DNA of 29,949 bases, from NCBI GenBank assembly GCA_964368275.1, contig CAYJAQ010000014.1, forward strand, positions 1 to 29,949, read 5' to 3'. A program made the position numbers and the translations under genes. The DNA comes from CAYJAQ01 sp964368275. GTDB lineage: Bacteria > Bacillota_I > Bacilli_A > ML615J-28 > CAG-313. Shown here in pieces: positions 9,338-17,162 of this stretch (position 1 is its first letter; each line of letters opens with the position of its first letter). The notes under the pieces are model-generated. The model worked only from the letters and a program-made list of their open reading frames with translations, was not told where the DNA came from and did no database searches.

Positions 9338-9796
9338 CTATAATGCTTTAAATACCCATTTGCCATCACAAAGTTCATAATAACCTTCTGATAAATGAGG
9401 ATTTGTAAATAATTCTAATTCTTCTTTTAGCCATTCCCCAGCAAGCTTCATTTTCCCCAAATCCTTTTGTTTTATCCAAGTTACTTTGCCTTCACTTGAT
9501 GACTTAATTTCACCTGTAAAACTACTTGTTTTGTACAAAAAGACAAAGTAACGACTCATATTAACGGGATCATAAAAGTTAGTAAACCCACAAAAGGTTA
9601 GATTACTAACATTCAAACCAGTTTCTTCTTTTACTTCCCGAATAACTGATGCCATCACTGATTCATCGTTCTCGACATGCCCACCTGGAAAAGTAATTCC
9701 TGGCCAATCCGAAGATACGCGGTCAATTACTAGTACTTCATCCGCTCTAGTTATCATACAAATATTAGTTAGCTCAGCTTTTATTGTTCGACGCAT
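9338..9796 (-). CDS. Nudix hydrolase (MutT-like)
   Basis: A 152-residue cytosolic protein with a complete Nudix box at residues 39-61 (G39, E45, R53-E54, E57-E58, G60), which binds the catalytic Mg2+. It should hydrolyse a nucleoside diphosphate linked to another moiety. The 8-oxo-dGTP diphosphatase type (MutT/YtkD-like) is the usual default call, but the substrate is uncertain. The gene overlaps pcp by 16 bases, with its SD (GAGG) inside pcp. Placement in a peptide/amino-sugar salvage operon may be incidental. Confidence 0.9.
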   Translation of the reverse strand: MRRTIKAELTNICMITRADEVLVIDRVSSDWPGITFPGGHVENDESVMASVIREVKEETGLNVSNLTFCGFTNFYDPVNMSRYFVFLYKTSSFTGEIKSSSEGKVTWIKQKDLGKMKLAGEWLKEELELFTNPHLSEGYYELCDGKWVFKAL

Positions 9797-10383
9797 AACA
9801 ATTCCTCGATTATTTTTTCAAGTATTTCGACCATTTCCTCTTTTGGTAGGTTTGGTTCAAAATTTTGTTCTGGTAAAGCTGGATAATGAATAAAACCCGC
9901 TCTTACCGGGAAATGATGATTATCAAGATATTCTAAAAGTTTATACATCGCAAGATTGCAAATGTAAGTGCCTGCGGAATATGACATCTTCAAATGGGGA
10001 TTGTTGATTTTATTAACTAAATTAAACGCATCTAATGTATTAAAATAGGCATTTTTACCATCGTTTGTAATCACTTCATGAGTTAGTAAAAGCCCATCAT
10101 TATCAGGTAACGTTGCTCCTTGCCGATTGATTGCCACTTCTTCAATTGTTATAGTGCTTCTTCCCGCTGCTTGGCCATTCAAAATGACAATATCGGGTTG
10201 ATGTTCTTCTAGTAATGTTATTATAGCTCTTGTAACACCCTGGTAACTTACAGGTAGGGTTGCTTTAATTAATTCTACTTTAGGTGCTTTGAGTGATTTC
10301 ACAACTTCAAAAGAAGAATTAACTGCATCTCTCCCAAAAGGTTCAAAGGCGGTTACTAGGACAACTTGTTTGCTTTTTTTCAT
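9781..10383 (-). CDS. pcp: Pyrrolidone-carboxylate (pyroglutamyl) peptidase, C15
   Basis: A cytosolic cysteine peptidase that removes N-terminal pyroglutamate from peptides. From the ATG at 10383 it is 200 residues, normal for the family. The catalytic triad is intact: Glu in ITIEEVAIN (E81), Cys in SAGTYICN (C142), His in AGFIHYPALPEQ (H166). The N-terminal signature VLVTAFEPFG has Ala where Gly is usual. I chose the ATG at 10383 over the in-frame GTG at 10392 because that GTG is part of the SD (AGGTGA) and sits at the predicted transcription start. First gene of the pcp-nudix-nagA-M20-ABC operon. Confidence 0.94.
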   Translation of the reverse strand: MKKSKQVVLVTAFEPFGRDAVNSSFEVVKSLKAPKVELIKATLPVSYQGVTRAIITLLEEHQPDIVILNGQAAGRSTITIEEVAINRQGATLPDNDGLLLTHEVITNDGKNAYFNTLDAFNLVNKINNPHLKMSYSAGTYICNLAMYKLLEYLDNHHFPVRAGFIHYPALPEQNFEPNLPKEEMVEILEKIIEELLCVEQ

Positions 10384-10399
10384 ATATTTCACCTAATAT

Positions 10400-10428
10400 A
10401 TTATACCAAATATTCCTAACATTTGCAA
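10400..10428 (-). promoter_or_regulatory. Promoter of the pcp-nudix-nagA-M20-ABC operon
   Basis: On the minus strand: -35 TTGCAA (10423-10428), 17-base spacer, extended -10 TGG-TATAAT (-10 at 10400-10405). Transcription should start near 10393, leaving a leader of only about 10 bases that is almost entirely the SD. Confidence 0.8.
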
Positions 10429-10457
10429 GAATTTATAATCAATACTATTAGTAATGT

Positions 10458-10480
10458 AAAAAAGGTCCAAAAGGACCTTT
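10458..10480 (-). terminator. Rho-independent terminator after mscS
   Basis: Perfect 8-bp stem AAAGGTCC/GGACCTTT around a 4-base loop (10461-10480) with extra T on the minus strand. It is only 3 bases past the mscS stop. The A/T flanks are nearly symmetric, but no gene reads into it from the other side. Confidence 0.85.
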
Positions 10481-10483
10481 TGA

Positions 10484-11431
10484 TTATTCTGCTTGATGAA
10501 TAACAACTTGTGGAAATGGGATCTCAATATTAGCCCGATCAAGTGCTAATTTCAATTCACGGTTAAGCACCCGTTTAGCCCGATAGATATTAGCTTCACT
10601 TACTTCCGCTGCTACTCTTAGGTTAACGGAAGATGCTGCGAGTTCTTGTACGCCGACATAATTAGGCTCCACCTGAAAAACATCAGGATATGTTAATAGA
10701 ATTTCTTTACATGCCTTTTTAATAACTTCTTCGGCTTTTTCAATTGAAGCTCCATAAGCAATTGATACATCGGTAACAGCCATTGACTTTTCCGATGAAA
10801 GGTTATGGACATCACGAATATTTGAGTTATTAATAATCTTAATATTACCACCAGCATCAACAATACTAGTAGTTCTTACACCAATGCTTTCAACTACACC
10901 ACGAAATCCTTCAATAAAGACAATATCACCGACGCATACTTTACCTTCAAAGATAATGAATACCCCTGTAATAATATCCTCAATTAAACTTTGAGCACCA
11001 AAGCCAATAACTAATCCAACAATTCCAACACTCGCAAAGATTACAGCCGTATTTACACCAAGTATGGATAGCGCCCAAATAGCACCAATAATCACTGCTA
11101 AGTATGATGTTACACTAATAAATAAACCTTTTACCGTCTCAGCTTTTCGTGATTTTAGTTTTAAGTTATTTAGAATCAATAATGCAATACTTTTAACTAC
11201 AAAAATAATTGCAAACATAATTACTAAGGAAACAAGGGTTTCCCAGCCAAATTTCATAGCAGTATCATTATTTGAAAAAGCTGGGAAATTATTATTAATA
11301 AAGTTTTGAACACTAGTTTTAGCATCTTCACCTAAAAAGAAGAGAAGACTGGGGTTAAACAAGAAGACAATTAAAACTAAAATAATTGCAGCTAACACCA
11401 TTTTTATTATTCCTTTTTTATTTTTAAACAT
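10484..11431 (-). CDS. mscS: Small-conductance mechanosensitive channel (MscS family)
   Basis: A 315-residue membrane channel that opens on membrane tension to release solutes during osmotic downshock. Seen: hydrophobic helices near residues 8-28, 65-90 and 105-125, then the pore helix and beta-domain entry (about 125-185) with the family hallmark GFGAQSLIEDIITGVFIIFE and a VGDIV..EG..GVVESIG segment. The C-terminal domain ends FPQVVIH, as is usual. The start at 11431 is used because AAGGAG lies 5 bases before it; the in-frame ATG at 11446 lies upstream of that SD. It follows the large surface protein gene by 21 bases and is probably transcribed with it. Confidence 0.93.
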   Translation of the reverse strand: MFKNKKGIIKMVLAAIILVLIVFLFNPSLLFFLGEDAKTSVQNFINNNFPAFSNNDTAMKFGWETLVSLVIMFAIIFVVKSIALLILNNLKLKSRKAETVKGLFISVTSYLAVIIGAIWALSILGVNTAVIFASVGIVGLVIGFGAQSLIEDIITGVFIIFEGKVCVGDIVFIEGFRGVVESIGVRTTSIVDAGGNIKIINNSNIRDVHNLSSEKSMAVTDVSIAYGASIEKAEEVIKKACKEILLTYPDVFQVEPNYVGVQELAASSVNLRVAAEVSEANIYRAKRVLNRELKLALDRANIEIPFPQVVIHQAE

Positions 11432-11452
11432 ATTTTTCTCCTTCATGTGGTA

Positions 11453-14113
11453 TTAATTAACCATAATTCGATTGGTTTGGAAAGTGCGTTCTATATTGAT
11501 ATATACCTCAACGCCATCAACAACCATCATTATTCCAGCATAGTGATATCTGGTTACAACATACGAGTGACCAACTGTTGCAACATTATCTGAGACTTCT
11601 AATAATTCATCGCTCTCATTATAGGTTTCTATTACTTCTTCTTCACCAAATTGTTCATCTAGTACAAAGCCATAACCTACGGCGTTACTCTCTACTGATG
11701 TAACGCTTAGTAATAATGATTGATTAGTTGCCAAATCATTGAACAAAGCACCCGCATTTAAGGCTTGTTGAAGAGTAGTTACTATTATTTTATAATACAA
11801 TAGTACAAATATCCTATTATCAATTAAGTAAGTTCCCGAAGCATCTTGATAATATAACGATAACACAAAATCATTGCTATCCGACTGAATACCACTATAA
11901 TCATTTAGACTAATTGTATTTAAACTACCATCTACATTGGTAATATCATACGTAGTGTTATTCGGACACATAACAAACAGCTTTTGATCACTCCGAGCAG
12001 TATAATAATCAATCAATATATTAGCATTAGGAATAGCTACAACAGTTTCAGTACCTTCTACAGTATAGGCAATGTTGACACTCGCTTGTTCAATGTAAGG
12101 GCTTAATGAGAATGTCCCCGCAAGCTCAGGTATTTCAACTGGATCATTATTGCCAATTACTTTGAATATTTGATAATTAAAGTCATTATTGGTATATGAT
12201 AGAGAAGCATTATACGATGTATTCGGTAGTATTTCACCATAGTTTGCAAGAGTTATATTATTTACTACTTGTTGTACATTCGCAAAAATTGTAAAATCAG
12301 CAACTGGATTTTCCCATATTAAGCTAAAATCAGCACTTGATCCACTAGTTAGCGTATCAAAGCGGATTACTGGTGTATTATCAAAGACAATAACTTCACT
12401 TAATAACGTAGCAATACCACTAGCATATTCATATTTAATATCATAACTTATTGTAGTACTATCTTCAAATAAGTTAAATGTCGCATTAGACACTGATTCT
12501 TCTACAGTCACAAAATTATAATGCGTTAAGTCGCTGGTTGGTGCAACCCGTATTTCAGCGAACAGTCGGCCAAAGCGCCCATTGTTTTCTAGATACTCTT
12601 CCAAATACCAGTTAAGTCGGGCTTCAGCAGTTGTATTATCTCTTTTGCTAATATCCAAATAGAAATGTTCAACAAATGGTAATACGTCAATATTTTCACT
12701 TACTTTGGTAACTAGTAGTTTCTCCTTATTATCATTATAGTAAATACTTGCTTCAATTAAGTTACCGCCGGTATTTAACTTCAAGAGAATCTCGCTATCC
12801 AATGGATATTCTTGAAGGGTAACTTTATTGTTTTCAAGGTTAGTATAGCTTACTTCAATCGTACACTTAGTAGGATCAATATTCTCGGTTATTTGTTCAA
12901 CCACAATAGCTAGTTGTTGAAGTTCGTATTCTTCACCTACTCTAATAAAATTAATATTAAAGAGTGGTTCAGCAAATACTTTTTGATCAATAGTTGTAAT
13001 ATAATGTTTTACTAAAGTATCAGACTCAACATAGCTAATAGTATGTGATACGTAATAATAGCCCGTATCCAAAGCAATATTTCCTAAATTATCCGACACA
13101 TCCACATCTGCAACTGTTTCACCTAGACTATTTTTTACTGTTGTACTAATCACTAAATCAGCTAAATTTAATAAATCATTATTTGCTTCAAGATAGTAAG
13201 TTAGTTTATTTGTTTCCACACTAACCATTTGGATTAATTCAAAATCCGCATAGGTTGGCAAAACGACTATACTATCGGTATAACGACTATTTTCTTGAGG
13301 ATAACTCACCAGATCAAGTTCATAGATTGGCAAGATATCAAGATCGTATCGACCAAAGTCAATCATTTGTGTATATAGTTTAGCATCAGTGGTTGTTTCA
13401 TCAATTAGCTTACCATTGCGAGATAGCTTAACTTGATATTTTAGAATACCTAAGTCTTCTTCAGGTATTTTTTCATGATTAATCGCAACCTGCATTTCAC
13501 CATCAATAATAGATGTTGCAAAGCTAGGTGAATTAACTGGTGAAGTTGTTAACTTCTTGGTTGTAAAGGCTTCAGTTGTTAATATCTCATTGTTATAGAT
13601 AATATAAATTATATATGAAGTATCAGGTATTAAGCCCTCAACCTTTATACCATCGATATTACTATTAATTTTACCAGTAGAAGCAATTTCACTACTTTCG
13701 GACAACCTTATTTGATAGATTAATTCGACACTTTCAGCTTTTAAATCGCCTAGTAAGGTACTAGTATCGGAAGCTAGTTTACTACTAACTTCAGCGTTAT
13801 CACGATATTCCGAATTGTCATTATAAGTTATTACCGAAAAATAAACATCATAAAAGCCCACATTACTTATCAAAAGTAAAGCATTAAGGGCAATCGTCGT
13901 AAATGCCACTACTGTAATTGTAGCAGCCCCAACAACACTTGCTAAAGCTGATGTAAAGAGGGTGGTTTTTTTACTAGCTTTAAGAGCAGTCTTTTTTCCT
14001 TCACTACTTTCACTTGAAAAGCTGACAACATCTTTTGTACTAATTGTTACAAAAACATTATGCTCCGGATACTGCTTAATGTTATCATATTCATGTTTCG
14101 CTTTATAATCCAA
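11453..14113 (-). CDS. Large membrane-anchored surface protein with FN3-like repeats, TTG start
   Basis: An 886-residue protein with no clear named family. Residues 1-50 are cytosolic and rich in Lys/Ser; residues 51-83 form one hydrophobic segment; the rest (about 800 residues) should be outside. The outer part reads as repeated beta-sandwich domains of fibronectin type III character (for example V.GL.PDTSYIIYI..N followed by T.AFTT near residues 150-170), rich in Asn, Thr, Tyr and Ser. No LPXTG motif and no enzyme motif is seen. The start codon is TTG at 14113, backed by a strong SD (GGAGGT) 6 bases upstream and a promoter; the next in-frame ATG is about 200 codons away. Probably co-transcribed with mscS. 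Adhesion or structural surface role is inference. Confidence 0.85.
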   Translation of the reverse strand: MDYKAKHEYDNIKQYPEHNVFVTISTKDVVSFSSESSEGKKTALKASKKTTLFTSALASVVGAATITVVAFTTIALNALLLISNVGFYDVYFSVITYNDNSEYRDNAEVSSKLASDTSTLLGDLKAESVELIYQIRLSESSEIASTGKINSNIDGIKVEGLIPDTSYIIYIIYNNEILTTEAFTTKKLTTSPVNSPSFATSIIDGEMQVAINHEKIPEEDLGILKYQVKLSRNGKLIDETTTDAKLYTQMIDFGRYDLDILPIYELDLVSYPQENSRYTDSIVVLPTYADFELIQMVSVETNKLTYYLEANNDLLNLADLVISTTVKNSLGETVADVDVSDNLGNIALDTGYYYVSHTISYVESDTLVKHYITTIDQKVFAEPLFNINFIRVGEEYELQQLAIVVEQITENIDPTKCTIEVSYTNLENNKVTLQEYPLDSEILLKLNTGGNLIEASIYYNDNKEKLLVTKVSENIDVLPFVEHFYLDISKRDNTTAEARLNWYLEEYLENNGRFGRLFAEIRVAPTSDLTHYNFVTVEESVSNATFNLFEDSTTISYDIKYEYASGIATLLSEVIVFDNTPVIRFDTLTSGSSADFSLIWENPVADFTIFANVQQVVNNITLANYGEILPNTSYNASLSYTNNDFNYQIFKVIGNNDPVEIPELAGTFSLSPYIEQASVNIAYTVEGTETVVAIPNANILIDYYTARSDQKLFVMCPNNTTYDITNVDGSLNTISLNDYSGIQSDSNDFVLSLYYQDASGTYLIDNRIFVLLYYKIIVTTLQQALNAGALFNDLATNQSLLLSVTSVESNAVGYGFVLDEQFGEEEVIETYNESDELLEVSDNVATVGHSYVVTRYHYAGIMMVVDGVEVYINIERTFQTNRIMVN

Positions 14114-14144
14114 GTTACCACCTCCAGTCTACATATTTAAACAT

Positions 14145-14174
14145 ATTATATCACAGATAAATAAAAATCTGCAA
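14145..14174 (-). promoter_or_regulatory. Promoter of the surface-protein/mscS unit, overlapping a terminator
   Basis: On the minus strand: -35 TTGCAG (14169-14174), 18-base spacer, extended -10 TGA-TATAAT (-10 at 14145-14150). The -35 hexamer lies inside the downstream arm of the antiporter gene's terminator hairpin. Confidence 0.65.
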
Positions 14175-14188
14175 TTATTTTGCAGATT
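14162..14188 (-). terminator. Terminator overlapping the 3' end of the antiporter gene
   Basis: On the minus strand, AATCTGCAA (14180-14188) pairs perfectly with TTGCAGATT (14166-14174), followed by a T-rich tail. The first arm is the last sense codons of the antiporter gene, and its TAA stop (14175-14177) lies in the 5-base loop. Confidence 0.78.
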
Positions 14189-15473
14189 GTGTTAATTTAT
14201 TTAATTTTTTAGATGGTTTGTTCGGTTTATCATTGTCATGCACTTTTTCGGTAGACTCAATATCACCGGTTTTCTTCAAAGTCATTTTAACAACAAGTGG
14301 TCCAATCAATTCATAGACAAGCGTTGCACAAAGAATAATCGTCTGAATACGTAAGCCTTCTTCGCCGAAGAGACTCACCGCTACCCGCGAAAGACCAATT
14401 GCGACACCTGCTTGAGGAATTAAACAAAAGCCTAGATACTTAATGGTTGCTTTATCAGCTTTCGAGGCAACACCTCCCAGTACAGCACCGACGTATTTGC
14501 CAAGAACCCGAGAAATAATGTAGATTACACCAATTAAACCAATTGATGCAATCGCTGTTACGTCAAGTTCAGCACCCGATATTACGAAAAACATAATGTA
14601 AAGGGGTGGTGTAAAACGTTCAACTAGTGGCTCTAATTCGCCAAAGTGATTAGAGGTGTTGATAACAACCGCACCTATCATCATGCAAGTAAGAAGGGTT
14701 GAAGTATTCATACCAAAGGCATTATTTAAGATTACGTCAATACCCATACCTAACAAAATGCAAGCAAGCGCACAGCATAAACGATTGGAGCGTCCTGTAA
14801 ACCACTTTAATAAGAGGGTTAATACTGCTCCCAAAATTATTCCAATCACAAGTGATACAATAATCTCAATAAATGGCATACAAATTGATAATGCTAAACT
14901 ACCCGTGTCAAAGCCATTTTTAATGCTTAGAGCAAAGGTCATGTTAAAACCAAAGATTGCTAAAGCTACCGCGTCATCTATTGCGACAACACAAAGCAAA
15001 TTATCCGTAACAATACCTTTTGCTTTATACTGTTTGATTACTAGTAAAGTGGCTGCCGGTGCAGTCGCCGCCGCAATCGCCGATATTACTAATGCAAATT
15101 CCAAGGTCTGACCAAAAAGCATCATTGCTCCAAAAACAAAAACAGAAGCAATTAATGATTCCCCTAATGCAATAATTAATGGTCGAATCCCGACTTTACG
15201 AAAATAACTTACTTTAAACTCCGAACCAATTGAGAAAGCAATAAAACCTAATGCAATATCACAAATAACAGAAATCCCTTCTAACGATTCTTTAGTTACA
15301 AGCCCTAAAAGCGAAGGTCCTACTAGTAGCCCCCCAACAAGATAACCCGTAACATTGGGAAACTTGCATACTTTAGCAAGTTTAGAAAATAGTAGCCCAG
15401 TTGCCACAATAATAGCAACACTAAAAAAGACGTTTCCGCCTAGGCTCTCACCTATATTTAATCCTAAAAACAT
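14175..15473 (-). CDS. CPA2-family cation/proton antiporter (NapA/KefB-like)
   Basis: A 432-residue membrane protein with about 12 hydrophobic segments and a charged Lys-rich tail (about 395-432). SAIAAATAPAATLLVIKQYKA (about 131-151) matches the conserved unwound-helix region, and VVAIDDAVALAIFG gives the double Asp (D166/D167) that binds cation and protons in electrogenic NapA-type exchangers. It should exchange Na+ (or K+) for H+ across the membrane. The start at 15473 is preceded by an SD (AGGAGA) that begins at the TAG stop of the PII-like gene, so both are made together. No C-terminal RCK/TrkA-N domain is present; the PII-like partner may supply regulation (inference). Confidence 0.9.
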   Translation of the reverse strand: MFLGLNIGESLGGNVFFSVAIIVATGLLFSKLAKVCKFPNVTGYLVGGLLVGPSLLGLVTKESLEGISVICDIALGFIAFSIGSEFKVSYFRKVGIRPLIIALGESLIASVFVFGAMMLFGQTLEFALVISAIAAATAPAATLLVIKQYKAKGIVTDNLLCVVAIDDAVALAIFGFNMTFALSIKNGFDTGSLALSICMPFIEIIVSLVIGIILGAVLTLLLKWFTGRSNRLCCALACILLGMGIDVILNNAFGMNTSTLLTCMMIGAVVINTSNHFGELEPLVERFTPPLYIMFFVISGAELDVTAIASIGLIGVIYIISRVLGKYVGAVLGGVASKADKATIKYLGFCLIPQAGVAIGLSRVAVSLFGEEGLRIQTIILCATLVYELIGPLVVKMTLKKTGDIESTEKVHDNDKPNKPSKKLNKLTQSAK

Positions 15474-15484
15474 TTCTTCATCTC

Positions 15485-15820
15485 CTAAAACTTTAAGCCT
15501 TTAATATAATCAATCGGCACTACAAAAAGAATACCTGAATTAGGGGTTTCTAAATCAATATGTTTATTGATAATATCAGTTGCGACATCTACTTGCGCAC
15601 CATGAACAGCTACTAATAAAGTGACATTATTCTTGCGATTGGGTGATAATATTTTTCTTAATGAGCCAAAGAATTCAAAGTCTTCATTTAATGATAACTC
15701 TTGTGCCATCCCTTTGGACTCTAGAATTGTACTACCTTTAATACCAGCCTTAGAAAAATCTTTTAATATATCATCGAGAGATTCTACTTTGTTAAGTACT
15801 AATACTAATAATTTACTCAT
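15485..15820 (-). CDS. PII-like signalling protein
   Basis: A 111-residue soluble protein whose order of elements fits a ferredoxin-like PII fold: strand KLLVLVLNKV (3-12), helix LDDILKDFSKAG (15-26), strand STILESKGM, a charged middle loop (about 40-62, with NEDFEFFGSLRK), strand NNVTLLVAVH (64-73), helix QVDVATDIINKHID, and a last strand GILFVVPIDYIKGL. The GILFVVPID end resembles the PII GKIFV.PV pattern. It lacks the standard T-loop uridylylation Tyr context, so it is a divergent PII-like protein rather than GlnB/GlnK. It is first in a two-gene operon with the antiporter, suggesting it senses a ligand and gates the exchanger. The family call is moderate and the ligand unknown. Confidence 0.68.
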   Translation of the reverse strand: MSKLLVLVLNKVESLDDILKDFSKAGIKGSTILESKGMAQELSLNEDFEFFGSLRKILSPNRKNNVTLLVAVHGAQVDVATDIINKHIDLETPNSGILFVVPIDYIKGLKF

Positions 15821-15846
15821 AATATACCTCGTTTCTTATCTTACTT

Positions 15847-15874
15847 ATTATACTCTTTTTAATTATAAATGCAA
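15847..15874 (-). promoter_or_regulatory. Promoter of the PII-like/antiporter operon
   Basis: On the minus strand: -35 TTGCAT (15869-15874), 16-base spacer, -10 TATAAT (15847-15852). This is the one clear promoter here without the TGN extension. It adjoins the preceding terminator. Confidence 0.8.
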
Positions 15875-15900
15875 GAAAAACAGCCTAAGAACTGTTTTTC
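15871..15900 (-). terminator. Terminator of the envelope operon
   Basis: Perfect 9-bp stem GAAAAACAG/CTGTTTTTC (15875-15883 and 15892-15900) with an 8-base loop and T runs. It lies about 50 bases past the MBL-fold gene stop. The symmetric U-rich arms could work either way, but only minus-strand genes flank it. Confidence 0.82.
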
Positions 15901-15952
15901 ATTTGTGATTATTTAGATTGTTAATTATTGGATGTTTTTAGGATCAATTTAA

Positions 15953-17155
15953 TTATTCCCATACTCGGTTATTACTAAACCAAGTTGTATCTTTTAAAAT
16001 AGTATTATTGTTACTTCCCGTTATTACTAAGTTTTCACCGGAAGTCACTGTGATTGCGCCATTCATTGATTCATAGCCTATTGTTGTAGTATTTGCTACA
16101 CTTGTTACAAAGACTTGATCAGTATATTTAGCAATTCGTGATACAAAATCCTGTGATGGGAAAGTATTGTTATTATTAGATGTATATTCGGTACTACCTG
16201 CACAACAAGTGACCACAACATTTTTCGGTTTAATTACCTCTAAAAGAGCAATATTTGATGCTGTATAGGAGCCATGATGACCAGCTTTAAATAAATCTAC
16301 CTCAGGTAATTCATTCAGTTCAACAAGCTTTTCTTCACCATCTTTTTCTAAATCACCAGTTAATAGGAAATGACGATCACCATGATTTAGCATTACACAA
16401 ACTGAATATTCATTCTCATCACTGCTTGTGTTTTCATAGAAGTAATTGTACAAAATTTCCATTTCTATATCTTCAGTCAATTGATACACCCGACTAGCAC
16501 CATTTTCATTTTTGTAACACTCAAGTGCTGTATAATGTTTAGCTCCTAGAGCAATTTCAGCGTCGCGTAAGTTTACATAGTTTTCATACACTTTAGTGGT
16601 TGAATTAGTTAGAGGGAAATCAATTATCGTTTCGCACTCATAATAAGCAAAAACACCAGGTATTTTGCTAGTGCCAACAAACCCTGCAATGTGATCTTGA
16701 TGAGCATGGGTAGCAATTACATATTCAAGCTTTTTATCCGTAGCATATTTATCGACATACTCGCAGATTGCTCTCGCACTATTAGTTCGCGATCCGGCAT
16801 CAATTAAGATATCGACATCACCAGCTTTAATGTAAATGGCATCCCCAGTATACTGATTACCAACTTCTAAGAAATGAATTGAAAGGGTATTGGTAATATC
16901 ACCAACAATCACCGGTTTACATTTCTCTTGTGTGGGGTCTTCAACACATGTTTTTTCAATTTGTTGACATTTTTCTTGGGTTGGATCAATCTCACAAGTA
17001 ATTTCAATGATTGGATCTTTACCAAACATCTCTAATATTTGATTTTTAAAATCATTTAGTTTGGCTTCGGCATTTTCACAACCAGTTAACGTTACTAATG
17101 ATAATAGTAAAAGGCAAACAATCAACCACGTTTTTAACTTAAATAGTTTTCGCAT
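15953..17155 (-). CDS. Lipoprotein with ComEC/Rec2-like metallo-beta-lactamase domain
   Basis: Exported 400-residue lipoprotein: signal helix at 8-25 and lipobox LTGC with Cys26. A short linker (about 50-82) contains a 16-residue unit repeated twice (TC..DPTQEKC), giving four Cys at 54, 63, 70 and 79. From about 90 to 350 comes an MBL-fold hydrolase with SIHFLEVGN, the D119-A-G turn, the metal motif THAHQDH (H150, H152, D154, H155), a later LLTGDLE and GHHGS, as in the extracellular domain of ComEC and its stand-alone relatives. Likely substrate is DNA or another phosphodiester. I placed the start at 17155, where AGGTG precedes ATG and the signal peptide begins; the in-frame ATG upstream at 17194 would overlap the GDPD gene and add 13 non-signal residues. 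Last gene of the envelope operon. Confidence 0.88.
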   Translation of the reverse strand: MRKLFKLKTWLIVCLLLLSLVTLTGCENAEAKLNDFKNQILEMFGKDPIIEITCEIDPTQEKCQQIEKTCVEDPTQEKCKPVIVGDITNTLSIHFLEVGNQYTGDAIYIKAGDVDILIDAGSRTNSARAICEYVDKYATDKKLEYVIATHAHQDHIAGFVGTSKIPGVFAYYECETIIDFPLTNSTTKVYENYVNLRDAEIALGAKHYTALECYKNENGASRVYQLTEDIEMEILYNYFYENTSSDENEYSVCVMLNHGDRHFLLTGDLEKDGEEKLVELNELPEVDLFKAGHHGSYTASNIALLEVIKPKNVVVTCCAGSTEYTSNNNNTFPSQDFVSRIAKYTDQVFVTSVANTTTIGYESMNGAITVTSGENLVITGSNNNTILKDTTWFSNNRVWE

Positions 17156-17162
17156 ATTACAC

